A stretch of 64,000 nucleotides of DNA from Paraburkholderia phenazinium (GTDB lineage: Bacteria; Pseudomonadota; Gammaproteobacteria; Burkholderiales; Burkholderiaceae): assembly GCF_900100735.1 (NCBI RefSeq), contig NZ_FNCJ01000027.1, forward strand, positions 1 to 64,000. The letters run 5' to 3'. Numbering within the stretch: position 1 is the stretch's first letter; every line of letters starts with the position of its first letter. Below the pieces are notes generated by a model. That model searched no databases. It saw nothing but the letters and a program-made list of their open reading frames with translations, and was not told where the DNA came from. Shown one piece after another: positions 27,583 through 36,264 of the stretch. The position numbers and the translations under genes were made by a program.

Positions 27583-28800
27583 ATGAAATGGAAATTCCTC
27601 GCGGCATTGGCTTTGACCGCGCCCTTGGTGACGGCGTGCAGCGGCGGCGGCAGCAGTTCGCCGGCGCCGGTGGTCCAGGCCCTGTGCCCCACCACGCTTG
27701 ACTACAGCACGGTCTACACCGGTGGCGGAGGCGACGGTGAACTGGTCAAGCTGCAGCTCAATACAACCCAGATGACCTGGCAGATCAGCTATATCGAATC
27801 GCCGATTCCGGCGACCACCGGCACCGTCACGCCTACCCGGGCGGGCACGACCGTCAGCGGCACCCTGACCCAGGTCACGCAACTGCCGACCGCGAAGCTC
27901 AACCAGTGCGCGTATCAGTTGAACGGCGCGAGCCTCGATCCGAACCGCCCGGCACGCGTGTTCGTCGGCGAAGGCGTCGCGGGCGGCACGATTCCCGGCG
28001 CGCAGATCCAGTTCGGTGGCGTGCTCGGTGTGGGCGCGGTACCGGACACGACCTTCCCGTACTACCCGTTCATCGGCTTCTCGTCGATTGAGACGAACAT
28101 CGCGAACGTGGCCGGCACCTACAACCAGCTCGGCTATCACCAGGTGCCCTCGCAGAACTTCCTGCCGGTCGCGGTGGACACGAAGATCACGATCAATGCC
28201 GACGGCACCTGGACCGAGTGCGATAACTCGGGCATCAACGCGGGCAAGTGCCAGCAACCCGGCACTAACTTCGTACAGTCGTCCGACCAAAGCGGCGCGT
28301 TCGAAACCGATAACTTCCAGGGCCAGGCCAAGCCGACGCTCGCCGCCACGCCAGCAGCCAAGGGCTTCATGATCGTCGGCAAGCTGCGCGGCCAGCTAGT
28401 GCCGATTCTGGTGCGCACCGGCGTTGCCAATCCGGCGGCCCTGCTAGCCGACGATGAGTCGGGGATCTCGATTCTCGCGCCGCAGTCCCCGGTCGCGGTG
28501 AACTCGCAGAACGGCGAGTACATCGGCGTGGACAGCCAGTTCGACTACCGCACGACGGCGCTCGAAGGCACCGAGGCCACGCTGCTCGATCCGTTCAACG
28601 CGTCGCAGGCATCGCTGACCACGGCGCTGAATCTGGACTTCACCGAGGCGGTGCCGGGCGAAGTGACCACCACCCAGGTGGGCGCCTCGACGGGCACCAC
28701 GCCGACCGGAAAGATGATCTTCACGGGCGGCATCTTCGGCTACCTCGATCTGACGACGCCCGCATCGCCTTACTTCACGATCGGCGCGTTCGTCCAGTAA
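27583..28800 (+). CDS. Lipoprotein, DUF2957-like (second of the pair)
   Basis: A 405-residue predicted lipoprotein with lipobox LVTAC (Cys 19) and a strong GGAGGGGG ribosome-binding site. It aligns with the preceding lipoprotein through SYIESPIPATTGTVTPTRAG, FVGEGVAGGTIPGAQIQFGG and YYPFIGFSSI, but is about 70 residues shorter, mainly around the middle. No catalytic motif seen. An OmpW-like porin gene follows after 160 bp in the same orientation. Confidence 0.7.
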   Translation: MKWKFLAALALTAPLVTACSGGGSSSPAPVVQALCPTTLDYSTVYTGGGGDGELVKLQLNTTQMTWQISYIESPIPATTGTVTPTRAGTTVSGTLTQVTQLPTAKLNQCAYQLNGASLDPNRPARVFVGEGVAGGTIPGAQIQFGGVLGVGAVPDTTFPYYPFIGFSSIETNIANVAGTYNQLGYHQVPSQNFLPVAVDTKITINADGTWTECDNSGINAGKCQQPGTNFVQSSDQSGAFETDNFQGQAKPTLAATPAAKGFMIVGKLRGQLVPILVRTGVANPAALLADDESGISILAPQSPVAVNSQNGEYIGVDSQFDYRTTALEGTEATLLDPFNASQASLTTALNLDFTEAVPGEVTTTQVGASTGTTPTGKMIFTGGIFGYLDLTTPASPYFTIGAFVQ

Positions 28801-28960
28801 TGGACGCGGCCAACACCGTCACTACGTAACGAGGCAACCGCTCCCCGGTTACTGCGCATGCAGCACGCGCAGCCGCCGGGGGCCGCCAGGTACGCGCCGG
28901 CCATGCGGGATCGAACCCCGCCGCCGCGCGTAGCAGGGCTGCCCACCCAGGAGGAACGTC

Positions 28961-29785
28961 ATGAAAAGAATACTCATTGCGGCGCTGGCCATGTGCCTGT
29001 CGCTCAGCGCCTACGCGCAGCACGCCGGCGACAACGTCGCGGTGCTCGGCTGGTTCCACGTAGCGCCGCAGGATTCGAGCACGCCGCTCACGACCAATGT
29101 CGCGCCGACCCCGATCAACACGCCGTTGCGTCTGCCGAACTCGTTTACCTCGGCGGGCACGAGCTTGTCGACCAGCAACGCGAATACCGTCGGCCTCGTC
29201 TTCACCCACTTCCTCACCGACCACATCGCGGTTAGCTCGGTCGCGGGCGTACCGCCAGTGTTCAAGCTCTACGGTCACGGCACGATCATGCCGCCCGGAC
29301 CGGCAGGCGCGCTCGGCAGTCAGAATATCGGCGATCCGTCGAGCAATCCGATCGTGAAGAGCGTGCGTCAATGGAGCCCGGCGGCGATCCTGCAGTACTA
29401 CTTCAACAAGCCGGATGCGAAATTCCGGCCGTTCCTCGGTCTCGGGGTGTCGTACAACTGGTTCTCCGACATTCAGTTGAATCCGAACTTTGTCACGGCG
29501 ACCCAGAACAACCTCGGCTCGGTGCTGGCCGCCGGCGCCGGCAAGCCGGGCACGACCCAGGTCTCGGCCAAGGCGTCGTCGTCATGGCAACCGGTGTTCA
29601 ATGCGGGCGCCGAGTACAACATCACGAATCACTGGGGGATCGTGGCCTCGGTCACGTATATCCCGCTGAAGACCACCTCGTCGACGATCATCAAGGCGGC
29701 CGACGGAACGGTGCTCTCGGTGAGCAAGGCGGAACTGAAGGCGGATCCGATCATCTCGTTCCTCGCCGTTTCGTACCGGTTCTGA
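28961..29785 (+). CDS. OmpW-family outer membrane protein
   Basis: A 274-residue protein with a signal peptide (MKRILIAALAMCLSLSAYA) and OmpW features: HAGDNVAVLGWFHVAP near the start, FLTDHIAVSSVAGVPPVFKL, SPAAILQYYFNKPDAKFRPFLGLG, NITNHWGIVASVTYIPLKT, and a terminal Phe (SYRF) as expected for BAM-inserted barrels. OmpW is an eight-stranded barrel with a hydrophobic channel. An AGGAGG site precedes the ATG. It may form a cell-surface unit with the two lipoproteins upstream. Confidence 0.88.
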   Translation: MKRILIAALAMCLSLSAYAQHAGDNVAVLGWFHVAPQDSSTPLTTNVAPTPINTPLRLPNSFTSAGTSLSTSNANTVGLVFTHFLTDHIAVSSVAGVPPVFKLYGHGTIMPPGPAGALGSQNIGDPSSNPIVKSVRQWSPAAILQYYFNKPDAKFRPFLGLGVSYNWFSDIQLNPNFVTATQNNLGSVLAAGAGKPGTTQVSAKASSSWQPVFNAGAEYNITNHWGIVASVTYIPLKTTSSTIIKAADGTVLSVSKAELKADPIISFLAVSYRF

Positions 29786-29833
29786 TGCGTGAGGACGCGT
29801 GCCGGTGTGTAGAACCGGCGAAATCGTTAGACG

Positions 29834-29861
29834 AAAAAAAGCCCGCCTACTTGGGCGGGCT
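29834..29861 (-). terminator. Intrinsic terminator for the minus-strand dehydrogenase gene
   Basis: Stem AGCCCGCC / GGCGGGCT with an A-run on its left, a T-run for minus-strand transcripts. It lies about 140 bp past the stop of the gene ending at 30003. Confidence 0.75.
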
Positions 29862-30002
29862 GAATCCATATCAGAGGAGACATGGAGGAGACAAGACGAA
29901 CTATAGCAAAGCGTTTGGTGCGGCGCAACATCCGAATTAGGGTTGACCCTCGATGTTGCGTTTACACAACATTACAGCTTTAGGTGATTGATCAGGAAAT
30001 TT

Positions 30003-30872
30003 TCAACGCCCCGCCCGGCGCGCCGACACTTCGCCCAGCACCGCAAAGTCTTTCTCCCCGTCGCCATGGGCGATCGCATCGATCAGGCTATCGCGCACCA
30101 GGCTCGCCACCGGCAGCGGCGTGGATACGGCATCGGCGGCGGCCAGCGCGAGCCGCACATCCTTCAGACCCAGCCGCGCCTTGAACAGGGCCGGCTCATA
30201 GCGCCGCTCGGCGATCAGCTTGCCGTAGCCCTGATAGACCGGGCCGGGAAACATACCCGCCGTCACCACATCGAGAAAATCCTGCGTCGCGACACCGTGC
30301 CCCGTGAGCAGGCTTGCTGCCTCGCCAAGGGTTTCGACCGCGGCCGCCAGCATGAAATTGGCCGCCAGCTTCATCACATTCGCCTGTTGCGGCAGCGAAC
30401 CGATGCGCCACGTCTTCTGGCCAATCGCATCGAGCACCGGTTGCACGCGCTCGATCGCCTCCGCGGGACCGGCCGCGATAATCGTCAGCTTGCCCGCCGC
30501 CGCGACGTCCGGGCGGCCCAGCACCGGCGCGGCCACGTAGTGCAGGCCGCGCGCCGCGTGCGCGTGAGCCAGTTCTTCAGCCAGGGCGACCGAGATCGTC
30601 GCCATGTTCACGTGAATCAGACCGCGCGGAGCCTGCTCCAGCAACGCGGCGTCGACCACCGCGCGCAGCGCCGTGTCGTCGGCCAGCATCGAAAAAACCG
30701 CGTCGCCTGCAAACGCTTCGGCCGGTGAGTCCACCACCTTTGCACCTGCTGCGGCAAACGGCTGCGCCCGTTCGCGCGAGCGGTTCCAGACGCGTACGGT
30801 GTGGCCCGCTTTCAGCATGTTTTGAACCATGGCGACACCCATCTCGCCGAGTCCGATAAAACCGATGTCCAT
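30003..30872 (-). CDS. NAD(P)-dependent beta-hydroxyacid dehydrogenase (3-hydroxyisobutyrate dehydrogenase family)
   Basis: A 289-residue dehydrogenase. The Rossmann start IGFIGLGEMGVAMVQNML gives the GxGxxG loop, HVNMATISVALAEEL is the substrate loop, and the KLAANFMLAAAVETLGEA helix carries the catalytic Lys of this family. GRPDVAAAGKL matches the glyoxylate/succinic semialdehyde-reductase-like branch at least as well as true 3-hydroxyisobutyrate enzymes, so the substrate is left open. The ATG at 30872 follows a GGAGCAAGAG ribosome-binding site. Confidence 0.88.
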   Translation of the reverse strand: MDIGFIGLGEMGVAMVQNMLKAGHTVRVWNRSRERAQPFAAAGAKVVDSPAEAFAGDAVFSMLADDTALRAVVDAALLEQAPRGLIHVNMATISVALAEELAHAHAARGLHYVAAPVLGRPDVAAAGKLTIIAAGPAEAIERVQPVLDAIGQKTWRIGSLPQQANVMKLAANFMLAAAVETLGEAASLLTGHGVATQDFLDVVTAGMFPGPVYQGYGKLIAERRYEPALFKARLGLKDVRLALAAADAVSTPLPVASLVRDSLIDAIAHGDGEKDFAVLGEVSARRAGR

Positions 30873-30966
30873 CTCTTGCTCCACTCTTCAAGGGAAGATG
30901 AAGTAGAGCATAGCCCTGCTGCGCCTGCTGGCAGCGTGCCACGCGACACGGTGCGATACTGATGAG

Positions 30967-31713
30967 ATGGTCACCGCGACTTTCCGCTTCTACGAGGAAC
31001 TGAACGACTTTCTCGCCCGGCCGCTGCGCCGGCGCGCGTTCAGTTGTGCGTGCGCGCCCGCGGCAACCGCCAAGCACATGATCGAAGCGCTCGGCGTGCC
31101 GCATACCGAAGTCGAACTGATTCTGGTGAACGGCGAGTCGGTCGGCTTCGAACGGCAACTGGCGGACGGCGACCGCGTGGCGGTCTATCCGAAGTTCGAG
31201 GCGCTCGATATCCAGCCGCTGCTGCGCGTGCGCGAACGGCCGTTGCGGGTCATGCGCTTTATCGCCGACGCCCATCTCGGCGGCCTCGCCCAACTGCTCC
31301 GACTGGCCGGCTTCGACACGCTCTACGACAACCACTACCCTGATGCCGATATCGAGGTGCTCGCGGCCGCCGAACAGCGGATCGTGCTCACACGCGACCG
31401 CGAACTGCTCAAACGACGCACCATCACGCACGGTTGCTACGTGCGCACGCTCAAACCCAAGGCGCAATTGCGCGAGATTTTCGACCGGCTCGATCTGGCC
31501 GGCAGCGCCCAGCCGTTTCGTTTGTGCCTCACCTGCAACGCGCCGCTGCGGCGCATTCCGAAGGACGAAGTGGCTGACCGCGCGCCGCCTGGCGTACTCG
31601 AGCGGCACGCGCAATTTGTGACCTGCGACGTGTGCCGGCGGGTGTTCTGGGAGGGCACTCATTGGCAGCGGATGCGCGCCTTGATGGACAGCATGGCGGG
31701 CGAGCGTGCTTGA
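30967..31713 (+). CDS. Mut7-C ubiquitin-like/PIN-type RNase domain protein
   Basis: A 248-residue protein joining an N-terminal ubiquitin-like fold (FRFYEELNDFLARP; VELILVNGESVGFERQLADG) to a Mut7-C PIN-like RNase domain (RFIADAHLGGLAQLLRLAGFDT; RIVLTRDRELLKRR; acidic residues are the likely metal ligands) and a zinc-binding pair (CLTCN and CDVCRRVFW). The family is widespread and its biochemical target is not established. It is divergent from the dehydrogenase gene. Confidence 0.85.
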   Translation: MVTATFRFYEELNDFLARPLRRRAFSCACAPAATAKHMIEALGVPHTEVELILVNGESVGFERQLADGDRVAVYPKFEALDIQPLLRVRERPLRVMRFIADAHLGGLAQLLRLAGFDTLYDNHYPDADIEVLAAAEQRIVLTRDRELLKRRTITHGCYVRTLKPKAQLREIFDRLDLAGSAQPFRLCLTCNAPLRRIPKDEVADRAPPGVLERHAQFVTCDVCRRVFWEGTHWQRMRALMDSMAGERA

Positions 31714-31823
31714 ACCCACGGCCCACCCGGAGCACCGTTTGCGGCCAGCGGACCCCGCACCTGGCTGGCGAGCCGGCGCGATGCGTACAATGCGGGATTA
31801 CCTATCATGCAGAGGCTTTCCGT

Positions 31824-32111
31824 ATGGCGATGAAAAAAACCGACCTTGAGAAGAACAAGGCCCTCAAACTGACCAATTCGATGAAGCTGGCGACCGCCGA
31901 CCGCTTCGGCAAGGCATCCGCCGCGGCGCCCGTGCTCGACCGCCGCGAACAACGCAAGCTCGACCAGGCACAGGGACTCGTGCCGTTCGCCTGCAAGCTC
32001 AACGCCGACCTCGTCGAAAAGCTGAAGGAACGCGCGGCTGCGCATCCTGAAGGCATGACCGGGTTGCTCACCGAAGTCATCAACCGCGGTCTCGCAGCCG
32101 ACGCGTCGTAA
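31824..32111 (+). CDS. Conserved-looking small basic protein, unrecognised
   Basis: A 95-residue protein rich in Lys and Ala. It begins MAMKKTDLEKNKALKLTNSM and ends with a ribbon-helix-helix-like segment (CKLNADLVEKLKERAAAHPE, then MTGLLTEVINRGL), so DNA binding is possible. The start at 31824 (or 31830) is chosen because the upstream extension overlaps the preceding gene and is low in quality. It lies about 110 bp after the Mut7-C gene. Function not assigned. Confidence 0.65.
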   Translation: MAMKKTDLEKNKALKLTNSMKLATADRFGKASAAAPVLDRREQRKLDQAQGLVPFACKLNADLVEKLKERAAAHPEGMTGLLTEVINRGLAADAS

Positions 32112-32404
32112 CGCTGCCCGGCGCCCGCACGTCAGACCCGACTCAAGCGGGCCGAGCGAGGCGAGGTTCGACGCGACGCTGCGCCGTGCCTCACCTCACC
32201 CGCCGGTCCAAGCCGCGAATTGCTACGCAGTGCTGATTCGATGCCTTGAACATAGGCATCCCCTCACGACAATCCCCTATCCCGAACAGGCCTTCTGCGC
32301 CCTGGCATCCCCTTCCTATAGCGCTCCGGTCCCTACACACAGGACTCTTGAGCAAGCCGCTTACGGCCGAGCGAAAGAAATTTTCGGATTGGTAAGAATT
32401 CTCG
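32112..32404. other. Intergenic region before the transporter leader
   Basis: About 290 bp between the small basic protein gene and the leader promoter. No gene seen. The right end is locally AT-rich (GAAAGAAATTTTCGGATTGG), as expected upstream of a promoter. Confidence 0.4.
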
Positions 32405-32434
32405 TTGACTTGCCTTCATGGGCGCGCCTAAACT
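32405..32434 (+). promoter_or_regulatory. Candidate promoter for the NRAMP-type transporter transcript
   Basis: TTGACT (32405-32410), an 18-bp spacer, then TAAACT (32429-32434). If this is used, the transcript would start near 32441 and carry about 815 nt before the transporter start codon. Confidence 0.5.
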
Positions 32435-32787
32435 TCGCACGTTCTAACAAAAGGGGCAAATGCCTTGGACAGTTGTAGTTGTCGATCTTCGATCTATATC
32501 TCTGCCTGACAGGCAGGACGTCCCGCGCTATAGCCCTTTTCTAGCCGCCGTCTTGCCAGCCAGGCAGACGGTGCGCGTCGCAGTACTTCGCAGCAGTCAC
32601 TCCTAGTACTTCTCCGTGCCCATTCACTGATATCGCTCTTGCGGTACGCGTCTTTTCGCGCGTGCTGTTTGCGCTTTCAGCGCCACAGGCTCGCGCCTGC
32701 GGTGCTGCTCGTTCACGCCTTTCGTCAGCTTCGCCTTGACCGGCGTGTGGATCAACACACCTGCGCATTTGCGCAAAGGAGGCCGTC

Positions 32788-32889
32788 ATGCCTGACAGTG
32801 ACTCTAGTCCCTCTTCTCACTCTTGCCGCTCCAGCGGCAATTCCGAGCTTCACGTGGGCAGCCATCGCGCTGCGTCACGCATCGCCTGA
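32788..32889 (+). CDS. Leader peptide uORF1 (33 residues, Asp/Pro/Ser-rich start)
   Basis: An ATG preceded by a near-perfect ribosome-binding site (AAAGGAGG, 5 nt spacing) opens a 33-codon frame beginning MPDSDSSPSSHS. The spacing of Asp and Pro right after the start recalls leader peptides such as MgtL (MEPDPTPLP), whose acidic/proline-rich nascent chain destabilises ribosomes when magnesium is low. Sequence and ribosome-binding site are seen; the sensing role is inference. The rest of the peptide is Ser/His/Arg-rich and matches no family I know. Confidence 0.5.
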   Translation: MPDSDSSPSSHSCRSSGNSELHVGSHRAASRIA

Positions 32890-33003
32890 CCCAAAGTCTG
32901 CCGCGTTCCTCCGGCCGCACCGCCTTCTCGAGGCGGGCCGCCCGCGAAACAGCCAGGCCGGCTTGTCAGGCTCTGTTTCAACGGGTTCACCGGAGGATTC
33001 ACC

Positions 33004-33159
33004 ATGCACTTCGCACTCCTTGTTTCACAACTGCCGCACGTCGAAGAAGCACGCAACCACTACAACGACATGCTTTCGCTGCAGCCGCGCCACTACGCAC
33101 AGCGCGCCGTCGCTGCGTTGCGCGCCGCCCTGCAGACGCTAAAGGCCATCGCGCCCTGA
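33004..33159 (+). CDS. Leader ORF uORF2 (51 residues)
   Basis: A 51-codon frame behind a GGAGG ribosome-binding site (7 nt spacing), beginning MHFALLVSQLPHVEEARNHY and ending in an amphipathic Ala/Arg/Leu helix (AQRAVAALRAALQTLKAIAP). It ends 97 bp before the transporter ATG. The codon pattern looks coding. It may be a small helical protein in its own right rather than a pure sensor peptide. No homologue recognised. Confidence 0.5.
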   Translation: MHFALLVSQLPHVEEARNHYNDMLSLQPRHYAQRAVAALRAALQTLKAIAP

Positions 33160-33256
33160 GCGGCGCGATTCATCGCGGCCGTCCGGAACACAACCTCCAT
33201 CCGCAAACACCGGACGGAGCGCGAGACTCGACAACCCAACCATCGGGAGAACTCAC

Positions 33257-34921
33257 ATGTCCACGTCATCGAACGTTTCACCACCACGTCCCGCCGTGCT
33301 CGAACGCAGCGCGGTCCTCGACTCGGCGCACCTCGGCGACATCAAAGGCGCCTTCGGCACGATTGCGCGCCACGATACCGCCCCGCGCACCAACTGGTTC
33401 GCACGCCTACGCACGCTGCTCGCGATCCTCGGCCCCGGCCTGATCGTGATGGTCGGCGACAACGATGCCGGCGCCTTCGGCACCTACACGCAAGCGGGCC
33501 AGAACTACGGCACCACTCTGCTGTGGACGCTCCTTCTCCTGATTCCCGTCCTGTTCGTGAATCAGGAGATGGTGCTCCGCCTCGGCGCAGTCACGGGCGT
33601 CGGTCATGCCCGGCTGATCTTCGAGCGCTTCGGCAAGTTCTGGGGCGCGTTTAGCGTAATCGACCTGTTCATTCTGAATGCGCTCACACTCGTCACCGAG
33701 TTCATCGGCATCACCTTCGCGCTCGATTATCTCGGCGTGCCGAAGGTACCCGGCGTGGTGATCGCCGCACTCCTGACCGGAGCAGCCGTGAGCACCGGCA
33801 ACTTCAGAAGGTTCGAGCGCTTCGCCTTGGTCCTCTGCCTGCTGAGCCTGTTGCTGGTGCCGGTGCTGGTGTCGATTCACCCGCCGGTCAGCCAGATCAC
33901 GCGCGACTTCTTCATCCCTAACTGGCCCGCGAATTCGAAGCTGAGCGATGTGATGCTGCTCGTGATCGGCATCGTCGGCACGACGGTCGCTCCGTGGCAA
34001 CTGTTCTTCCAGCAAAGCTATGTGGTCGACAAGCGCATTACGCCGCGCTTCATGAAATACGAAAAGGCCGACCTGTGGATCGGTATCGCCTTCGTGATGA
34101 TCGGCGCGGTCGCGATGATCGCGTTCTGCGCGGCGCTGTTCTCAGGCCGCCCGGAATTCGGCAACTTCACGGATGCCGGCGGCGTGATCGTCGGACTCGA
34201 CAAGTATGTCGGCAAGTGGCCTGCGGTGATTTTCGCCGTCGCGCTGCTGGACGCGTGCATCATCGGTGCGGCTGCGGTCTCGCTCTCGACCGCCTATGCG
34301 ATCGGCGACGTCTTCAAGATCCGCCATTCGCTGCATCGTGGCGTAGGCGAGGCGAAGGGCTTCTACTTCGTGTACTTCGGCATCATCGCCTTCGCCGCGG
34401 CGCTCGTGCTGATTCCGGGCAGCCCGCTCGGTCTGCTGACTGAAGCGGTGCAAACGCTGGCTGGCGTGCTGCTGCCGAGCGCCACGGTGTTCCTGCTGCT
34501 GTTGTGCAACGATCGCGCGGTGCTCGGTCCGTGGGTCAACTCGATGAAGCTGAACATCTTCACGGGCGCCGTGATCTGGGTGCTGGTGATGCTCTCGATC
34601 ATCCTGACGGCTTCGGTGATGTACCCGGATATCACCGGCGAGACGATCCTCGAAGTGCTGGCCGGCGGCACGCTGCTGGCGATCGTGGCGGCAACGGTGC
34701 TGTTCCTGGTGCGCAAGCGTGGCGTCAACGCATGGGCCGATGCCCTCACGGCCTCGCTGCAGAAAGAGTCGCGCGACACGTGGCGCATGCCGCCGCTCGT
34801 GGACCTGCCGCCGCCCAACCTGACATTGAGCAAGCGCGTGTGGATGGGGGTGCTGCGCGGCTACCTGATCGTGGCCGTTGCGCTGGTGCTGGTGAAGGTC
34901 GTCCAGGTGGCGTTTCACTAA
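33257..34921 (+). CDS. NRAMP-related divalent metal transporter, likely magnesium-type
   Basis: A 554-residue transporter with about 11-12 hydrophobic helices and the NRAMP fold signature (LGPGLIVMVGDNDAGAF in helix 1; GTTVAPWQLFFQQSYVVD in helix 6). Canonical Mn/Fe NRAMPs have DPGN in helix 1 and MPH in helix 6, where the Met thioether selects transition metals. Here those positions read DAGA (about 70-73) and APW (245-247). Loss of the Met is the mark of NRAMP-related magnesium transporters, so Mg2+ is the favoured substrate. N-terminal 45 residues and C-terminal tail are cytosolic-looking. It follows a long leader with small ORFs. Confidence 0.8.
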   Translation: MSTSSNVSPPRPAVLERSAVLDSAHLGDIKGAFGTIARHDTAPRTNWFARLRTLLAILGPGLIVMVGDNDAGAFGTYTQAGQNYGTTLLWTLLLLIPVLFVNQEMVLRLGAVTGVGHARLIFERFGKFWGAFSVIDLFILNALTLVTEFIGITFALDYLGVPKVPGVVIAALLTGAAVSTGNFRRFERFALVLCLLSLLLVPVLVSIHPPVSQITRDFFIPNWPANSKLSDVMLLVIGIVGTTVAPWQLFFQQSYVVDKRITPRFMKYEKADLWIGIAFVMIGAVAMIAFCAALFSGRPEFGNFTDAGGVIVGLDKYVGKWPAVIFAVALLDACIIGAAAVSLSTAYAIGDVFKIRHSLHRGVGEAKGFYFVYFGIIAFAAALVLIPGSPLGLLTEAVQTLAGVLLPSATVFLLLLCNDRAVLGPWVNSMKLNIFTGAVIWVLVMLSIILTASVMYPDITGETILEVLAGGTLLAIVAATVLFLVRKRGVNAWADALTASLQKESRDTWRMPPLVDLPPPNLTLSKRVWMGVLRGYLIVAVALVLVKVVQVAFH

Positions 34922-34927
34922 ACCATG

Positions 34928-34961
34928 AAAAAAGGCCAGAGCATTCGCTCTGGCCTTTCTA
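34928..34961 (+). terminator. Intrinsic terminator after the NRAMP-type gene
   Basis: Perfect stem AAAGGCCAGAGC / GCTCTGGCCTTT with an ATTC loop, starting 10 bp after the stop. A-run on the left and short T-run on the right. Confidence 0.85.
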
Positions 34962-35068
34962 CCTGCAATTCCCTACCGGTCCTGTTACCCGCGCCGGCCG
35001 ACTGGCTGGGTGCGACTGCGTACCGGCCGGGCTCGCATGGCGGACAATGCAAACCCAAGCTGGCTAGC

Positions 35069-35281
35069 TTAGTTCGGCGTGCCCTTGTCGTTCGTGCCGG
35101 CAGCCGATGCGGCTTCCGAAACCTTGGCACGCTTGCCATGCGTCTTCAGCTTCTTGTGATGCTTCGCGGGCTTTGCGGTGCTAGCTGCTGCCGGCGCTGC
35201 TGCGTCGGATGCCTGTGCGAAAGCCTGAACGGACACCAGCGCGAGGGCTGCGGTTGCGAGCGAGGCAATGACTTTTTTCAT
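35069..35281 (-). CDS. Small secreted Ala/Lys-rich protein
   Basis: A 70-residue protein with a clear signal peptide (MKKVIASLATAALALVSVQAFA) and a mature part rich in Ala, Lys and His (KPAKHHKKLKTHGKRAKV). Small basic exported proteins of this composition are common in Burkholderiales and unassigned in function. It converges on the NRAMP-type gene. Confidence 0.65.
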   Translation of the reverse strand: MKKVIASLATAALALVSVQAFAQASDAAAPAAASTAKPAKHHKKLKTHGKRAKVSEAASAAGTNDKGTPN

Positions 35282-35511
35282 GTGTTAATCCCCAAACCTG
35301 AACGACTGAGAGTCAATGTGAATGAATGAAAACAGCATGGTGAAGCAGACATGACGACGTGGCGCCTGGCGGCTCCCCGCGGGGGAGTATTACGCAGCGT
35401 AGTGCGTTTGTCATCCCATATAACCCGATCTGTATTTTCCGGGAGACAGGTTTCTTTCGTTATCCCTTCAATCGCCCGGCTGATGCTATTTTGGGCACGG
35501 ATCGGGGCGCT

Positions 35512-36264
35512 TTATACCAGGTTGCGCAGCAGGCTGGCGGTTTCCTGCAAGGCCGGCAAGACCCGATGGAGCGCCGCGTTTGCCGATTCCTGACCGATCG
35601 GCATGCTGACACTGATCGCCGCCACCACCGAACCGTGCCGGTCGCGCAGCGGCACCGCGACACCGCGCATGCCTGGCTCGAGCTGCTGATCGGTGACGAC
35701 ATAGCCATTGCGCCGCGCTTCAGCCAGCACTTCGCGAAGCTGCTCGATGGTGGAGTAGGTTTGCGGCGTGAATACCTTGATTTCGTATGACGCCAGCCAC
35801 TGTTCGATATGCTCCGGCGCCTGGAAAGCCAGCAGGATCAGACCGGCCGACGACAACGGCGCCGCCGCCCGCGAGCCCAGCACAAAGCCGACCGCCATCG
35901 CGCGGTTCACGCCGTTGCGCGCCACGTAGACCACATCGTGTTCGTCGAGAATCGCCACCAGCGCGGTTTCCTGTACCGCCGCCGTGATCCGCTGCAGGAA
36001 CGGCTGCACGGTGCGCGGCAAGCGCGCCGAATCCAGATAGGATTGACCGAGGCGCAGCACCCGCGGCGCCAGCCAGAACAGCTTGCCGTCGGTGTCCACA
36101 TAGCCGAGTTCGCGCAGCGTTAGCAAGTAACGGCGCGCCGCCGTGCGCGATAACGCCGCGCGGCCTGCGACCATGGTCGGCGTCATACGCGCATGTTCCT
36201 CGTCAAACGCCTCGATGATCGTCAGCGCTTTGGCTGCGCCCGCGATCCAGTCCTTGTCGTCCAT
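35512..36264 (-). CDS. IclR-family regulator (PcaR/PobR-like)
   Basis: A 250-residue IclR-type protein: N-terminal winged HTH (AAKALTIIEAFDEEHARMTP; ALSRTAARRYLLTLRELGYV) and C-terminal effector domain (VVYVARNGVNRAMAVGFVLG; GYVVTDQQLEPGMRGVAVPL). The MDDKDWIAG start and these segments resemble regulators of beta-ketoadipate or protocatechuate pathways, but no such operon lies beside it, so the regulon is elsewhere or unknown. The upstream in-frame extension is discarded. Confidence 0.88.
   Translation of the reverse strand: MDDKDWIAGAAKALTIIEAFDEEHARMTPTMVAGRAALSRTAARRYLLTLRELGYVDTDGKLFWLAPRVLRLGQSYLDSARLPRTVQPFLQRITAAVQETALVAILDEHDVVYVARNGVNRAMAVGFVLGSRAAAPLSSAGLILLAFQAPEHIEQWLASYEIKVFTPQTYSTIEQLREVLAEARRNGYVVTDQQLEPGMRGVAVPLRDRHGSVVAAISVSMPIGQESANAALHRVLPALQETASLLRNLV

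Larger units (their letters stand above)
32441..33256 (+). promoter_or_regulatory. Long structured 5' leader with two small ORFs
   Basis: About 815 nt from the candidate start site to the transporter ATG. Short inverted repeats are visible, for example CTGCCTG-A-CAGGCAG near 32503-32517 and CCGTCTTGCC / GGCAGACGG near 32547-32572; the two share complementary words and could form alternative pairings. It contains two ribosome-binding-site-preceded small ORFs (32788-32889 and 33004-33159). The arrangement resembles attenuation or ion-sensing leaders of divalent metal transporters. No known riboswitch consensus was recognised. Confidence 0.5.

Noticed and set aside
28890..28930. tRNA T-arm-like sequence (GGTTCGATCCC on the minus strand)
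   Set aside because: The flanks cannot be folded into a cloverleaf: no acceptor, D or anticodon arm is in register. Probably chance in a GC-rich spacer.
32498..32600. yybP-ykoY manganese riboswitch or M-box in the transporter leader
   Set aside because: The conserved loops of these riboswitches could not be found; only generic hairpins are visible.
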